Origin: Thermomonas flagellata
GTDB taxonomy: Bacteria > Pseudomonadota > Gammaproteobacteria > Xanthomonadales > Xanthomonadaceae
Direction: 5' to 3'
NCBI RefSeq assembly: GCF_022419185.1
Contig: NZ_JAJOZK010000011.1
Location: forward strand, 38,395-102,394
Length of the DNA: 64,000 bases
Shown here: piece after piece, positions 33,979 through 46,522 of the stretch
Position numbering within the stretch: position 1 is the first letter of the stretch
Layout of the letters: every line of letters starts with the position of its first letter
The notes under the pieces: model-generated
Told to the model about the DNA's origin: nothing
The model's database searches: none
The model's input: only the letters and a program-made list of their open reading frames with translations
Made by a program: the position numbers and the translations under genes

Positions 33979-36206
33979 GCGCACAACCCGCCAACCCGAA
34001 CCTGCCGCCCGACCACGTCACCGTCTACATCGACGGCAAGGAACTGGCCGCGCCCAGGGGCTCGATGATCATCCAGGCCGCCGACAAGGCCGGCATCCCG
34101 ATCCCGCGCTTCTGCTACCACGAGAAGCTGCCGATCGCCGCCAACTGCCGCATGTGCCTGGTGGACACCGAGATCGGCGGCCGTCCGGCGCCGAAGCCGT
34201 CGCCCGCCTGCGCCACCCCGGTGATGGACGGGATGCGGGTCTACACCCGCAACGACAAGGCGCTCAAGGCCCAGCGCAACGTGATGGAGTTCCTGCTGAT
34301 CAACCACCCGCTGGACTGCCCGATCTGCGACCAGGGCGGCGAATGCGAGCTGCAGGACCTGGCGCTCGGCTACGGGCGCTCGGTCAGCCGCTTCGTCGAG
34401 CGCAAGCGGGTGGTGGCGGACGAGGACCTCGGCCCGCTGGTGGTGACCGAGATGACCCGCTGCATCCAGTGCACGCGCTGCGTGCGCTTCACCGCGGAGA
34501 TCGCCGGCACCTACGAGCTGGGCGGCATGCAGCGCGGCGAGAACCTGCAGATCGGCACCTACGACGGGCAGCCGCTGATGACCGAGCTGTCCGGCAACGT
34601 GATCGACGTGTGCCCGGTCGGCGCCCTGACCAACAAGGTGTTCCGCTTCCGCGCGCGGCCGTGGGAGCTCATCGCGCGGCCGTCGCTCGGCTTCCACGAC
34701 GCGCTCGGCAGCAACCTGTTCCACCACGTGCGCCGCGGCGAGATCCTGCGCAGCGTCCCGCGCGACAACGAGGCGGTCAACGAGTGCTGGCTGTCCGACC
34801 GCGACCGCTACGCGCACCAGGGCCTGTACGCCGAGGACCGCGCCACGGTGCCGCTGATCCGCGACGGCGAGGGCTTCCGCGAGGCGTCGTGGGAGGACGC
34901 GCTCAAGCATGCCGCCGCGCTGCTGCGGGCGCAGGGCGGCGACGACCTCGGGGTGCTGGTGCACCCGGCGACGTCGAACGAGGAGGGCGCGCTGCTGGCG
35001 CGCTTGGCCGACGCGCTCGGCTGCGGCCACCTCGACCACCGCATCGGCCAGCTCGACCTGTCCGACGGCGCCGCGGCGGAGGCCTTCCCGCTGCCGCTCG
35101 CGGAGATCGAGCAGGCCGACGCGATCGTGCTGGTCGGCACCCACCTGCGCCACGAGGTGCCGCTGCTGCACCAGCGCGTGCGCAAGGCGGCCAAGCGCGG
35201 CGCGCGCGTGCACGTGGTCAACCCGGTCGACTTCGACCTCACCTTCGCGCCGGCGTCGCGCCGGATCGTGCCGCCGTCGCAGCTGGCCGCGGCGCTGGGC
35301 GAGGTCGAACTCGGGGAAGCCGCCCATGCGGTGGTGATCGTGGGGGCGCTGGCCGAGAACGGCGCGCACGCGGCCGCGATCCGCCGGGCCGCCGCTGCCT
35401 TCGCCGCGGCGCGCAACGCCAGGCTCTGCCGCATCCCGCAGGGGGCCAACGCGCTGGGACTCACCCAGCAGGGCGTGCTGCCGGCCGGGCTGGACGCGCA
35501 GGCGATGCTGCGCCAGCCGCGCAAGGCCTACCTGCTGTACGGGATCGAGCCGGGGCTGGACTTCGCCGACACCGCGGCCGCGCTCAAGGCGCTGGGCGGC
35601 GCGCGGGTGCTGGCGTTCAGCCATTACGCCTGCGCCTCCACCCGCGCGGTCGCCGAGGTGATCCTGCCGATCGCCGCGCTGCCGGAGCTCGACGCCACCC
35701 TGACCAACCTCGAGGGCCGCGTGCAGGCGGCGAGCGCGGCCGGGCGCGCGCCCGGGCAGGCGCAGCCGGGCTGGCGCGTGCTGCGCGCGCTCGGTGGCGA
35801 ACTGGCGCTGCCGGGCTTTGACTTCACCGACCTCGGCGATGCCGGGCTGGCGCCGCGTGCGCGCCGGCCGGCGGCGGGCAGCGCCGCGCCGGCTGGCGCC
35901 GCGTCCGGGCTGGAAGTGGTGGCCACCGCGGCGATCTACCGCAGCGATGCCACCGTGCGCCGCGCCGACGCGCTGCAGGCGCATCCGCTGACCGCAGGCC
36001 CCGGGTTGCGCCTGCATCCGGACGATGCCGCCGCGCTCGGCCTGCAGGCCGGCGACATGGCGCGGGTGCGCGGCGCGGATGGCACCGCGAGCCTGCCGGC
36101 GACCCCGGATGCGCGGGTCGCGCGCGGTTGCGCCTGGATCGAGACCGGCTATGGCCCGACCGCGCCGCTGGCGGCGCAGGCGCGGGTGGAGGTGGTGCGC
36201 GCATGA
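33975..36206 (+). CDS. nuoG: NADH-quinone oxidoreductase subunit G
   Basis: A 743-residue subunit that carries the electron wire of complex I. The N-terminal ferredoxin domain has [19 protein letters not shown] for the [2Fe-2S] cluster. Next come the His-Cys3 site in [19 protein letters not shown] and two four-Cys sets ([10 protein letters not shown] and the Cys in [13 protein letters not shown]). The molybdopterin-oxidoreductase-like domain follows but, as in all NuoG, is no longer catalytic. It has a GTG start at 33975 overlapping nuoF. The C-terminal third is Ala/Arg-rich and variable. Confidence 0.96.
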   Translation: MSAQPANPNLPPDHVTVYIDGKELAAPRGSMIIQAADKAGIPIPRFCYHEKLPIAANCRMCLVDTEIGGRPAPKPSPACATPVMDGMRVYTRNDKALKAQRNVMEFLLINHPLDCPICDQGGECELQDLALGYGRSVSRFVERKRVVADEDLGPLVVTEMTRCIQCTRCVRFTAEIAGTYELGGMQRGENLQIGTYDGQPLMTELSGNVIDVCPVGALTNKVFRFRARPWELIARPSLGFHDALGSNLFHHVRRGEILRSVPRDNEAVNECWLSDRDRYAHQGLYAEDRATVPLIRDGEGFREASWEDALKHAAALLRAQGGDDLGVLVHPATSNEEGALLARLADALGCGHLDHRIGQLDLSDGAAAEAFPLPLAEIEQADAIVLVGTHLRHEVPLLHQRVRKAAKRGARVHVVNPVDFDLTFAPASRRIVPPSQLAAALGEVELGEAAHAVVIVGALAENGAHAAAIRRAAAAFAAARNARLCRIPQGANALGLTQQGVLPAGLDAQAMLRQPRKAYLLYGIEPGLDFADTAAALKALGGARVLAFSHYACASTRAVAEVILPIAALPELDATLTNLEGRVQAASAAGRAPGQAQPGWRVLRALGGELALPGFDFTDLGDAGLAPRARRPAAGSAAPAGAASGLEVVATAAIYRSDATVRRADALQAHPLTAGPGLRLHPDDAAALGLQAGDMARVRGADGTASLPATPDARVARGCAWIETGYGPTAPLAAQARVEVVRA

Positions 36207-37294
36207 GCCTGGGCATGACGATGTTGCTGCCGCAACTGCCGGAGCTGGCCGCGCCCCTGCGCGACGGCCTGCTCGGGCTGGGCACCTTGGGCGCCTTGCT
36301 GTGGATCGTGCTCAAGATCCTGGCGATCGCGGTGCCGGTGATCCTGGCCGTCGCCTTCTACGTGGTGTGGGAGCGCAAGCTGATCGGCTGGATGCACGTC
36401 CGCCACGGGCCGATGTACGTCGGCTTCGGCGTGTTCCAGGCGTTCGCCGACGTGTTCAAGCTGCTGTTCAAGGAAGTGCTGCAGCCGCAGGCGGCGCACC
36501 CGGTGCTGTACCGGCTGGCCCCGCTGCTGGTGCTGGTGCCGGCGTTCGCGGCGTGGGCGGTGGTGCCGTTCGACGCCCGCCTGGTGCTGGCCGACGTCAA
36601 CGCCGGCCTGCTGTACCTCTTGGCGATGACCTCGCTCGGCGTTTACGGGATCATCCTCGCCGGCTGGGCCTCCAACTCGAAGTACGCCTTCCTCGGCGCG
36701 ATGCGCGCCGCGGCGCAGGTGGTCAGCTACGAGATCGCGATGGGCTTCGCCCTGGTCGGCGTGCTGATCGCCGCCGGCAGCCTCAACCTGTCGCAGATCG
36801 TGCTGGCGCAGGCCGGCGACCACGGCTTCCTGGACTGGTTCTGGCTGCCGCTGCTGCCGCTGTTCCTGGTCTACTTCATCTCCGGCGTGGCCGAGACCAA
36901 CCGCGCGCCGTTCGACGTGGTCGAGGGCGAGTCGGAGATCGTCGCCGGCCACATGGTCGAGTACTCCGGCTCGCAGTTCGCGCTGTTCTTCCTCGCCGAG
37001 TACGCGAACATGATCCTGGTCAGCTTCCTGACCTCGCTGTTCTTCCTCGGCGGCTGGCTCAGCCCGTTCCACGGCTGGGGCATCCCGCTGCTGTCGGCGG
37101 ACGGCTGGTGGTGGCTGCTGGCCAAGGTGTTCTTCTTCGCCAGCGCGTTCATCTGGTTCCGCGCGAGCTTCCCGCGCTACCGCTACGACCAGATCATGCG
37201 CCTGGGCTGGAAGGTGTTCATCCCGATCACCATCGCCTGGATCTGCGTGACCGCGCTGCTGGTGTATTTCGGCGTCATCCGGGCGGGGCAGTGA
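36203..37294 (+). CDS. nuoH: NADH-quinone oxidoreductase subunit H
   Basis: A 363-residue membrane subunit with eight transmembrane helices at the junction of the two arms. Signatures are [18 protein letters not shown] in the first cytoplasmic loop, [22 protein letters not shown] and the acidic [21 protein letters not shown], which is part of the quinone tunnel. Its ATG lies four bases inside nuoG, and an earlier in-frame extension into nuoG is not credible. Confidence 0.96.
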   Translation: MSLGMTMLLPQLPELAAPLRDGLLGLGTLGALLWIVLKILAIAVPVILAVAFYVVWERKLIGWMHVRHGPMYVGFGVFQAFADVFKLLFKEVLQPQAAHPVLYRLAPLLVLVPAFAAWAVVPFDARLVLADVNAGLLYLLAMTSLGVYGIILAGWASNSKYAFLGAMRAAAQVVSYEIAMGFALVGVLIAAGSLNLSQIVLAQAGDHGFLDWFWLPLLPLFLVYFISGVAETNRAPFDVVEGESEIVAGHMVEYSGSQFALFFLAEYANMILVSFLTSLFFLGGWLSPFHGWGIPLLSADGWWWLLAKVFFFASAFIWFRASFPRYRYDQIMRLGWKVFIPITIAWICVTALLVYFGVIRAGQ

Positions 37295-37298
37295 GGCC

Positions 37299-37787
37299 AT
37301 GAGCAAGATCGCGTCCTACTTCAAGAGCCTGCTGCTGCTGGAGCTGCTGGCCGGGCTGGGGCTGACCCTCAAGTACCTGTTCCGCCCCAAGTACACCCTG
37401 ATGTACCCGATGGAGAAGTTCCCGCAGTCGCCGCGCTTCCGCGGGCTGCACGCGCTGCGCCGCTACCCGAACGGCGAGGAGCGCTGCATCGCGTGCAAGC
37501 TGTGCGAGGCGGTGTGCCCGGCGCTGGCGATCACCATCGACTCCGAGCCGCGCGCGGACGGCACCCGCCGCACCACCCGCTACGAGATCGACCTGTTCAA
37601 GTGCATCTTCTGCGGGTTCTGCGAGGAATCCTGCCCGGTGGACTCGATCGTCGAGACCCACGTGCACGAGTACCACTTCGACCGGCGCGGCCAGAACATC
37701 CTGACCAAGCCGCAACTGCTGGCGATCGGCGACCGCCTGGAGGCGGAGATCGCCGAGCGCCGCGCCGCCGACGCGGCGTACCGCTGA
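37299..37787 (+). CDS. nuoI: NADH-quinone oxidoreductase subunit I
   Basis: A 162-residue subunit with two [4Fe-4S] ferredoxin motifs, [13 protein letters not shown] and [13 protein letters not shown], binding clusters N6a and N6b that lead to N2. The N-terminal amphipathic segment ([23 protein letters not shown]) docks it to the membrane. It follows nuoH by four bases and precedes nuoJ by twelve. Confidence 0.97.
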   Translation: MSKIASYFKSLLLLELLAGLGLTLKYLFRPKYTLMYPMEKFPQSPRFRGLHALRRYPNGEERCIACKLCEAVCPALAITIDSEPRADGTRRTTRYEIDLFKCIFCGFCEESCPVDSIVETHVHEYHFDRRGQNILTKPQLLAIGDRLEAEIAERRAADAAYR

Positions 37788-37799
37788 AGGGCCGCCTGC

Positions 37800-38450
37800 A
37801 TGAGCCTCGATTTCCCGACCCTGGCCTTCCTGGCCTTCGCCGCGGTCGCCGCGATCGCGGCGCTGGCGACCATCGCCGCGCGCAACCCGGTGCACGCCGC
37901 GCTGTGGCTGGTGCTGACCTTCTTTTCGGTCGCCTGCACCTGGATCATCGGCGGCGCCGAATTCCTCGGCATCGCGCTGGTGCTGGTGTACGTCGGCGCG
38001 GTGATGGTGCTGTTCCTGTTCGTGGTGATGATGCTGGACGTGGACCTGGCGCCGCTGCGCGAGGGCTACGTGCGCTACCTGCCGGTCGGGCTGCTGGTGG
38101 CGCTGGTGATGCTGGCGGAGATCCTGGCCCTGATCGGGGTGCGCGCCGCGCTACAGGCGCCGCTCGCGGACAATGCCGCGGTCGCCACCGCCGAGGTGCC
38201 GAACACGGTGTGGCTGGCGCGCGCGCTGTTCACCGACTTCCTGCTGCCGTTCGAGGTGGCCGCGGTGATCCTGACCGTGGCGGTGATCGCGGCGGTCATG
38301 CTGACCCTGCGCCGCCGCCGCGGCGTGCGCCACCAGGACCCGGCGGCGCAGGCGCGGGTGCGCGCGGGCGAGCGCCTGCGCATGGTCAAGATGGCGCCGG
38401 CCGCGCCGGCGCAGCCGCAGGCACCGGCCGGGCCGGGGGAGGGCGCGTGA
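37800..38450 (+). CDS. nuoJ: NADH-quinone oxidoreductase subunit J
   Basis: A 216-residue membrane subunit with five helices. The conserved parts are [22 protein letters not shown] and [27 protein letters not shown], the helix with the functionally important pi-bulge. The C-terminal 50 residues after [13 protein letters not shown] are a charged cytoplasmic tail, longer than in E. coli. The TGA overlaps the ATG of nuoK. Confidence 0.95.
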   Translation: MSLDFPTLAFLAFAAVAAIAALATIAARNPVHAALWLVLTFFSVACTWIIGGAEFLGIALVLVYVGAVMVLFLFVVMMLDVDLAPLREGYVRYLPVGLLVALVMLAEILALIGVRAALQAPLADNAAVATAEVPNTVWLARALFTDFLLPFEVAAVILTVAVIAAVMLTLRRRRGVRHQDPAAQARVRAGERLRMVKMAPAAPAQPQAPAGPGEGA

Positions 38451-38773
38451 TGCACGGTCTGTTCGGGGCCCTGACCCTGGGCCATTACCTCGCGCTCGGC
38501 GCGGTGCTGTTCTGCATCAGCGTGGCCGGCATCTTCCTCAACCGGAAGAACGTGATCATGCTGCTGATGTCGCTGGAGCTGATGCTGCTGGCGGTGAACG
38601 TCAACTTCGTGGCGTTCTCGCGCGCGCTCGGCGACGCCGCCGGCCAGGTGTTCGTGTTCTTCATCCTGACCGTGGCCGCGGCCGAGGCCGCGATCGGCCT
38701 GGCGATCCTGGTCACCCTGTTCCGCAACCGCCGCACCATCGACGTGGCGGACATCGACTCGCTCAAGGGCTGA
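38450..38773 (+). CDS. nuoK: NADH-quinone oxidoreductase subunit K
   Basis: A 107-residue, three-helix subunit related to MrpC antiporter subunits. The two conserved membrane glutamates needed for proton transfer are present: Glu43 in [12 protein letters not shown] and Glu79 in [16 protein letters not shown] 38450 shares a base with the nuoJ stop; a GTG one codon earlier is also possible and would add one residue. It ends four bases before nuoL. Confidence 0.95.
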   Translation: MHGLFGALTLGHYLALGAVLFCISVAGIFLNRKNVIMLLMSLELMLLAVNVNFVAFSRALGDAAGQVFVFFILTVAAAEAAIGLAILVTLFRNRRTIDVADIDSLKG

Positions 38774-38777
38774 GGGC

Positions 38778-40838
38778 ATGGCGATCTCCAAGACCCACCT
38801 GCTGCTGATCGTGCTGCTGCCGCTGCTGGGCAGCGTGCTGGCCGGGCTGTTCGGTCGCCGCATCGGCCGCGCCGGCGCGCACACCGTCACCATCCTCGGC
38901 GTGGCGGCCAGCTGCGCGCTGTCGGCCTACGTGCTGTGGCAGCTGCTGCAGGGCGCGGCGCCGTTCAACCAGAACATCTACACCTTCTTCCAGGTCGGCG
39001 GGATCGGCGCGCACGTCGGCTTCATGGTCGACAAGCTCAGCGCGATGATGATGGTGGTCGTCACCTTCGTGTCGCTGCTGGTGCACGTCTACACCATTGG
39101 CTACATGGCCGACGACGACGGCTACCAGCGCTTCTTCAGCTACATCTCGCTGTTCACCTTCTCCATGCTCATGCTGGTCATGAGCAACAACTTCCTGCAG
39201 CTGTTCTTCGGCTGGGAGGCGGTCGGGCTGGTGTCCTACCTGCTGATCGGGTTCTGGTTCAAGCGCCCGAGCGCGGTGTTCGCCAACCTCAAGGCGTTCC
39301 TGGTCAACCGCGTGGGCGACTTCGGCTTCCTGCTCGGGATCGGCGGCGTGCTGTACTGGATCGGCACGCTCGACTACGCGACCGCGTTCGCCAACGCCGG
39401 CGGCATCCGCGACCTGACCTTCAGCCCGTGGCAGGGGGTGGAGTGGGCGGTGCCGACCGTGATCTGCATCGGCCTGTTCGTCGGCGCCATGGGCAAGTCC
39501 GCGCAGGTGCCGCTGCACGTGTGGCTGCCGGACTCGATGGAGGGCCCGACCCCGATCTCCGCGCTGATCCACGCCGCCACCATGGTGACCGCCGGGATCT
39601 TCATGGTGGCGCGGATGTCGCCGCTGTTCGAGCTGTCGCCGACCGCGCTGGCCTTCATCCTGTTCATCGGCGCCACCACCGCGTTCTGGACCGGCCTGAT
39701 CGGCATGGTGCAGAACGACATCAAGCGGGTGATCGCCTATTCGACCCTGTCGCAGCTGGGCTACATGACGGTGGCGCTGGGCGTGTCGGCGTACTCGGCG
39801 GCGGTCTACCACCTGATGACCCATGCCTTCTTCAAGGCGCTGCTGTTCCTCGGCGCCGGCTCGGTGATCATCGGCATGCACCACGAGCAGGACATGCGCA
39901 AGATGGGCGGCCTGCGCAAGTACATGCCGATCACCCACCTGACCATGTGGATCGGCACCCTCGCGCTGGTCGGCACGCCGTTCTTCAGCGGGTTCTACTC
40001 CAAGGACACCATCATCGAGGCGGTGGCCGACTACGCGCACGAGCACACCGGCTGGATCGCGCAGTACGCCAATTGGGCGGTGTTGCTGGGCGCGTTCGTG
40101 ACCAGCTTCTACAGCTTCCGCCTGCTTTACATGACCTTCTTCGGTGCGGAGCGCTTCCGCCACGCGCATGCCTCGCACGGCGAGCACGGGCACGAGACCC
40201 ACAGCGAGCCGGACCACCACCACGGCCCGGTGGAGCCGCACGAGAGCCCGTGGGTGGTGACCCTGCCGCTGGCGCTGCTGGCGATCCCATCCGCCGCGAT
40301 CGGCTTTTTCACCGTCGGTCCGATGCTGTTCGGCACCGACGTGATGGGCCACGCGCGCCAGCTGCCGTTCTTCCTCGGCGCGATCGAGGTGCTGCCGCAG
40401 CACGAAGTGATGGCCACGCTCGCGGCGCAGTTCCACGGCCCGGTCGCGTTCGCCCTGCACGGGTTCAGCGCGCCCGCGTTCTGGCTGGCGCTGATGGGCT
40501 TCCTGCTGGCGACCCTGCTGTACCTGGTCAAGCCGGAGTGGCGGCACGCGATCAAGCGCACGCTGGCCCTGCCGATCCGGGTGCTCGACCGCAAGTACTG
40601 GATGGACGATTTGTGGATCGGCGGCTTCGCCGGCGGCGGCGTGCTGCTCGGGCGGCTGTTCCGGCGCGTGGACGGCGGCCTGATCGACGGGGTCGCGGTC
40701 AACGGCAGCGCGCAGGCGGTCGGCCTGGCCGCGCGCGTGCTGCGCCGGGTGCAGTCCGGCTACCTCTACCACTATGCGTTCGCCATGATCCTGGGCCTGA
40801 TCGCGCTGCTGGCGCTGGCCAACCACTACTGGCTGTGA
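38778..40838 (+). CDS. nuoL: NADH-quinone oxidoreductase subunit L
   Basis: A 686-residue antiporter-like subunit at the distal end of the membrane arm, with the lateral helix at its C-terminus. Signatures are NNFLQLFFGWEAVGLVSYLLIGFW with the essential Glu, KSAQVPLHVWLPDSMEGPTP with the key Lys, and QNDIKRVIAYSTLSQLGYM. A His-rich hydrophilic loop (around residues 455-490, HASHGEHGHETHSEPDHHHG) precedes the last part. The gene is full length, with sixteen bases to nuoM. Confidence 0.97.
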   Translation: MAISKTHLLLIVLLPLLGSVLAGLFGRRIGRAGAHTVTILGVAASCALSAYVLWQLLQGAAPFNQNIYTFFQVGGIGAHVGFMVDKLSAMMMVVVTFVSLLVHVYTIGYMADDDGYQRFFSYISLFTFSMLMLVMSNNFLQLFFGWEAVGLVSYLLIGFWFKRPSAVFANLKAFLVNRVGDFGFLLGIGGVLYWIGTLDYATAFANAGGIRDLTFSPWQGVEWAVPTVICIGLFVGAMGKSAQVPLHVWLPDSMEGPTPISALIHAATMVTAGIFMVARMSPLFELSPTALAFILFIGATTAFWTGLIGMVQNDIKRVIAYSTLSQLGYMTVALGVSAYSAAVYHLMTHAFFKALLFLGAGSVIIGMHHEQDMRKMGGLRKYMPITHLTMWIGTLALVGTPFFSGFYSKDTIIEAVADYAHEHTGWIAQYANWAVLLGAFVTSFYSFRLLYMTFFGAERFRHAHASHGEHGHETHSEPDHHHGPVEPHESPWVVTLPLALLAIPSAAIGFFTVGPMLFGTDVMGHARQLPFFLGAIEVLPQHEVMATLAAQFHGPVAFALHGFSAPAFWLALMGFLLATLLYLVKPEWRHAIKRTLALPIRVLDRKYWMDDLWIGGFAGGGVLLGRLFRRVDGGLIDGVAVNGSAQAVGLAARVLRRVQSGYLYHYAFAMILGLIALLALANHYWL

Positions 40839-40854
40839 GCCCGACCCCCGCACG

Positions 40855-42381
40855 ATGGATACCGCAAGCGTGACCCACTGGCCCCTGCTCAGCCTGCTGA
40901 TCTGGCTGCCGATCCTCGGCGGCGTGCTCACCCTGTTCGCCGGCAATGCGCGCCCGCGGCTGGCGCGCTGGGTCGCGCTGGCGTTCGCGCTGGCGACCCT
41001 GGCCCTGTGCGTGCCGCTGTTCGCCGGTTTCGACCTCGCCGACCCGGCGATGCAGTTCGGCGAGCGCCTGCCGTGGATCCCGGCCTACGACATCCAGTAC
41101 CACCTCGGCGCGGACGGCATCTCGCTGGCCCTGATCGGGCTGACCGCGCTGACCACGGTGCTGGCGCTGATCGGCGCCTGGGGCTCGGTGGACAAGCGGG
41201 TGAGCCAGTACTACGCCGCCTTCATGATCCTCGAGGGCCTGATGATCGGGGTGTTCGCGGCGCTGGACGCGGTGCTGTTCTACGTGTTCTTCGAGGGCAT
41301 GCTGATCCCGATGTTCATCATCATCGGGGTGTGGGGCGGCCCGCGCCGGGTGTACGCCGCGGTCAAGTTCTTCCTGTACACCTTCCTCGGCTCGGTGTTC
41401 ATGCTGGTCGGGCTGGTGTACCTGTACCTGAAGGGCGGCAGCTGGCAGATCGCGGACATGGCCGCGCTGCCGCTGAGCCTGACCGAGCAGACCTGGCTGT
41501 TCTTCGCCTTCCTGTTGGCGTTCGCGGTCAAGGTGCCGATGTTCCCGGTGCACACCTGGTTGCCGGACGCGCACGTGGAGGCGCCGACCGCCGGCTCGGT
41601 GATCCTGGCCGCGATCATGCTGAAGATCGGCGGCTACGGCTTCGTGCGCTTCGTGCTGCCGATCGTGCCCGACGCCGGTGCCGCCTGGGCCTGGCTGGTG
41701 ATCGCGCTGTCGCTGATCGCGGTGGTCTACGTCGGCCTGGTCGCGCTGGTGCAGGAGGACATGAAGAAGCTGATCGCGTACTCGTCGGTCTCGCACATGG
41801 GCTTCGTGACCCTCGGCATCTTCATCGCCTTCGCGCTGGTGCGCGGCGCGGGCAACGCGGATGCCGCGCGCCTCGGCCTGCAGGGCGCGATGGTGCAGAT
41901 GATCAGTCACGGCTTCGTGTCCGGCGCGATGTTCTCCTGCGTCGGCGTGCTGTACGACCGCATGCACACCCGCATGATCCGCGACTACGGCGGGGTGGCC
42001 AACGTGATGCCGTGGTTCGCCCTGTTCTGGGTGCTGTTCGCGATGGCCAACTCCGGCCTGCCCGGCACCAGCGGCTTCGTCGGCGAGTTCATGGTGATCC
42101 TCGCCAGCTTCCAGCAGAGCCCGTGGATCGCGTTCGCCGCCGCATTCACCCTGATCATCGGCGCGGCCTACACCCTGTGGCTGACCAAGCGCGTGATCTG
42201 GGGCGACGTGGGCAACGCGCACGTCGCCGCGCTGAAGGACATCGACGCGCGCGAATGGATCGTGCTCGGCGTGTTCGCCGCCGGCGTGCTGCTGATCGGC
42301 GTGTGGCCGAAGCCGCTGACCGACCTGATGGAGCCGTCCATCGCGCAACTGGCGGGCCAGCTCGCCGCGACCAAGCTGTGA
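40855..42381 (+). CDS. nuoM: NADH-quinone oxidoreductase subunit M
   Basis: A 508-residue antiporter-like membrane subunit with fourteen helices. The Glu of the proton channel is in FYVFFEGMLIPMFIIIGVWGG, and the Lys-containing helix is AFAVKVPMFPVHTWLPDAHV. QEDMKKLIAYSSVSHMGFV and MFSCVGVLYDRMHTR are also typical. It contains only minor hydrophilic loops and matches family length. Thirteen bases separate it from nuoN. Confidence 0.97.
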   Translation: MDTASVTHWPLLSLLIWLPILGGVLTLFAGNARPRLARWVALAFALATLALCVPLFAGFDLADPAMQFGERLPWIPAYDIQYHLGADGISLALIGLTALTTVLALIGAWGSVDKRVSQYYAAFMILEGLMIGVFAALDAVLFYVFFEGMLIPMFIIIGVWGGPRRVYAAVKFFLYTFLGSVFMLVGLVYLYLKGGSWQIADMAALPLSLTEQTWLFFAFLLAFAVKVPMFPVHTWLPDAHVEAPTAGSVILAAIMLKIGGYGFVRFVLPIVPDAGAAWAWLVIALSLIAVVYVGLVALVQEDMKKLIAYSSVSHMGFVTLGIFIAFALVRGAGNADAARLGLQGAMVQMISHGFVSGAMFSCVGVLYDRMHTRMIRDYGGVANVMPWFALFWVLFAMANSGLPGTSGFVGEFMVILASFQQSPWIAFAAAFTLIIGAAYTLWLTKRVIWGDVGNAHVAALKDIDAREWIVLGVFAAGVLLIGVWPKPLTDLMEPSIAQLAGQLAATKL

Positions 42382-42394
42382 GAGGCCGCCGCCC

Positions 42395-43840
42395 ATGACC
42401 CCGACCATGCCGACCCCCGCCGACCTCCTGCCCCTGCTGCCCGAGCTGCTGCTCGTCGGCGGCGCGTTCGCCCTGCTGCTGCTCGACCTGTTCCTGCCGG
42501 AGCGCCGGCGCCTGCTGACCCACCTGCTGGCGATCGTGCTGCTGCTGGCGGTCGGCGTGCTGGTCGCCGCCGGCTGGGGCGGGCAGGGCACGGTGCTGGC
42601 CGGGATGTTCGTGCGCGACAACCTGGCCGACGTGCTCAAGGTAGCGATCGCGTTCGTGTCCGCGGCCGCGCTGGTGTATGTGTGGCCTTGCCTGCGCGAG
42701 CGCGGGCTGTACCGCGGCGAGGTCTCGGTGCTCGTGCTGTTCGCGGTGCTGGGCATGTTCCTGCTGGTCTCCGCCGGCAGCCTGGTGATGGTCTACCTCG
42801 GGCTGGAGCTGCTGGCGCTGTCCTCGTACGCGCTGGTCGCGATCGACCGCGACAGTCGGATCGCGTCGGAGGCGGCGATGAAGTACTTCGTGCTCGGCGC
42901 GCTCGCCTCCGGCATGTTGCTGTACGGCATGTCGCTGGTGTACGGCGCGACCGGCACCCTCGACCTCGCCGCGATCGCCCGCATCGCCGCCGCGCCGGCG
43001 CAGCCGGTGATGCTGCTGACCGGGGTCGCGTTCATGGTCGCCGGGATCGCCTTCAAGTTCGGCGCGGCGCCGTTCCACATGTGGCTGCCGGACGTGTACC
43101 AGGGCGCGCCGACCCCGATCACGCTGTTCATCGGTTCCGCGCCCAAGCTCGCCGCGTTCGCGATGGCGATCCGCCTGCTCGAGGTCGCCGCCGGGCCGCT
43201 CGGGCCGAGCTGGCACCCGCTGCTGGCTGGGCTGGCCGCGCTCTCGCTGGTGGTCGGCAACCTGTTCGGCCTGGTCCAGGCCAACCTGAAGCGGATGCTC
43301 GCGTATTCGACCGTCTCGCACGTCGGCTTCCTGTTCCTCGGCCTCGCCGCCGGCGGCGCCGCGGGCTACGCCGCGGCGATGTTCTACGCGATCAGCTACG
43401 CGATCATGGCGGTCGCCGCCTTCGGTGCGATCGTGCTGTTGTCGCGGCGCGGCTTCGAGGCCGACCGCATCGCCGACTTCCGCGGCCTGAACGCGCGCGA
43501 TCCGTGGACTGCGGGCCTGGTGCTGTGCGTGATGGCCTCGCTGGCCGGGGTGCCGCCGTTCCTCGGCTTCTGGGCCAAGCTCGCGGTGCTGCGCGCGGCG
43601 GTCGAGGGCGGCCTGCTGTGGCTGGCGATCGTGGCGATCCTGGCCGCGGTGGTCGGTGCGTTCTACTACCTGCGCGTGATCAAGGCGATGTACTTCGAGC
43701 AGGCCGAAGGCGAGGAGGTCGCGCACCCGCGCGACGACCGCCTGCTGCGCGTGGTGTTCGGCGTGAATGCGCTCGGGCTGCTGGCGCTGGGCCTGTTCTG
43801 GAGCCCGCTGATGGCCTGGTGCCAGCAGGCCTTCGCCTGA
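42395..43840 (+). CDS. nuoN: NADH-quinone oxidoreductase subunit N
   Basis: A 481-residue antiporter-like subunit, the last gene of the operon. It shows VYLGLELLALSSYALVAID with the conserved Glu, KFGAAPFHMWLPDVYQGAPTP with the Lys, and QANLKRMLAYSTVSHVGFLFLG. About fourteen transmembrane helices fill the length. A perfect ten-base hairpin follows the stop before the convergent small gene. Confidence 0.97.
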   Translation: MTPTMPTPADLLPLLPELLLVGGAFALLLLDLFLPERRRLLTHLLAIVLLLAVGVLVAAGWGGQGTVLAGMFVRDNLADVLKVAIAFVSAAALVYVWPCLRERGLYRGEVSVLVLFAVLGMFLLVSAGSLVMVYLGLELLALSSYALVAIDRDSRIASEAAMKYFVLGALASGMLLYGMSLVYGATGTLDLAAIARIAAAPAQPVMLLTGVAFMVAGIAFKFGAAPFHMWLPDVYQGAPTPITLFIGSAPKLAAFAMAIRLLEVAAGPLGPSWHPLLAGLAALSLVVGNLFGLVQANLKRMLAYSTVSHVGFLFLGLAAGGAAGYAAAMFYAISYAIMAVAAFGAIVLLSRRGFEADRIADFRGLNARDPWTAGLVLCVMASLAGVPPFLGFWAKLAVLRAAVEGGLLWLAIVAILAAVVGAFYYLRVIKAMYFEQAEGEEVAHPRDDRLLRVVFGVNALGLLALGLFWSPLMAWCQQAFA

Positions 43841-43845
43841 ACCGC

Positions 43846-43870
43846 CGCGGCCGGCGCCACGCCGGCCGCG
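43846..43870. terminator. Symmetrical GC hairpin between nuoN and the convergent operon
   Basis: A perfect ten-base stem (CGCGGCCGGC with GCCGGCCGCG) and a five-base loop lie five bases after the nuoN stop and one base before the stop of the convergent gene. It would work from both sides. No T-tract is present, so termination strength is uncertain. Confidence 0.45.
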
Positions 43871-43871
43871 C

Positions 43872-44071
43872 CTACCCGTGGCCGCCGGCCATGGTGCCGG
43901 CCTCCGGGTGCCGCTGCTGCCAGGCGGCCAGCCGCTGCCGGTAGTCCTCCAGTTCCTCGGCGTAGATGTCGTACACGCAGCGCGCGCAGCCGCTGTCGCA
44001 GCAGTCGCCCGGCAGCGGCGGCTGCGGCGGGAGCGGGCGCGGATCGGGATCCGGCGGCGGAGCCGGGGTGT

Positions 44072-44075
<4 letters not shown>
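43872..44075 (-). CDS. Small Oxidored-like (PF09791-type) protein
   Basis: A 67-residue protein with a Pro-rich N-terminus and the cysteine pattern [30 protein letters not shown]. This matches the 'oxidoreductase-like protein, N-terminal' domain, a short Cys-rich module of unknown function also present in eukaryotes. Four Cys (CC-x3-C-x2-C) could bind zinc or an iron-sulfur cluster. Its ATG overlaps the stop of tex (ATGA on the minus strand), so it is translated together with tex. Confidence 0.8.
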
Positions 44076-46438
<2,363 letters not shown>

Positions 46439-46522
46439 CGGCGATGCGGCATGGCGAAAGGGGCCGCCATTGTCGCGGCGGCAGGCGCAGGCCGACAGCT
46501 TGACAACCGCGGGCGCCGCGGC

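Noticed and set aside
40135..40245. Histidine-rich stretch in NuoL as a possible metal-binding insertion
   Set aside because: Many proteobacterial NuoL proteins have a His-rich loop at this place, so it is ordinary family variation.
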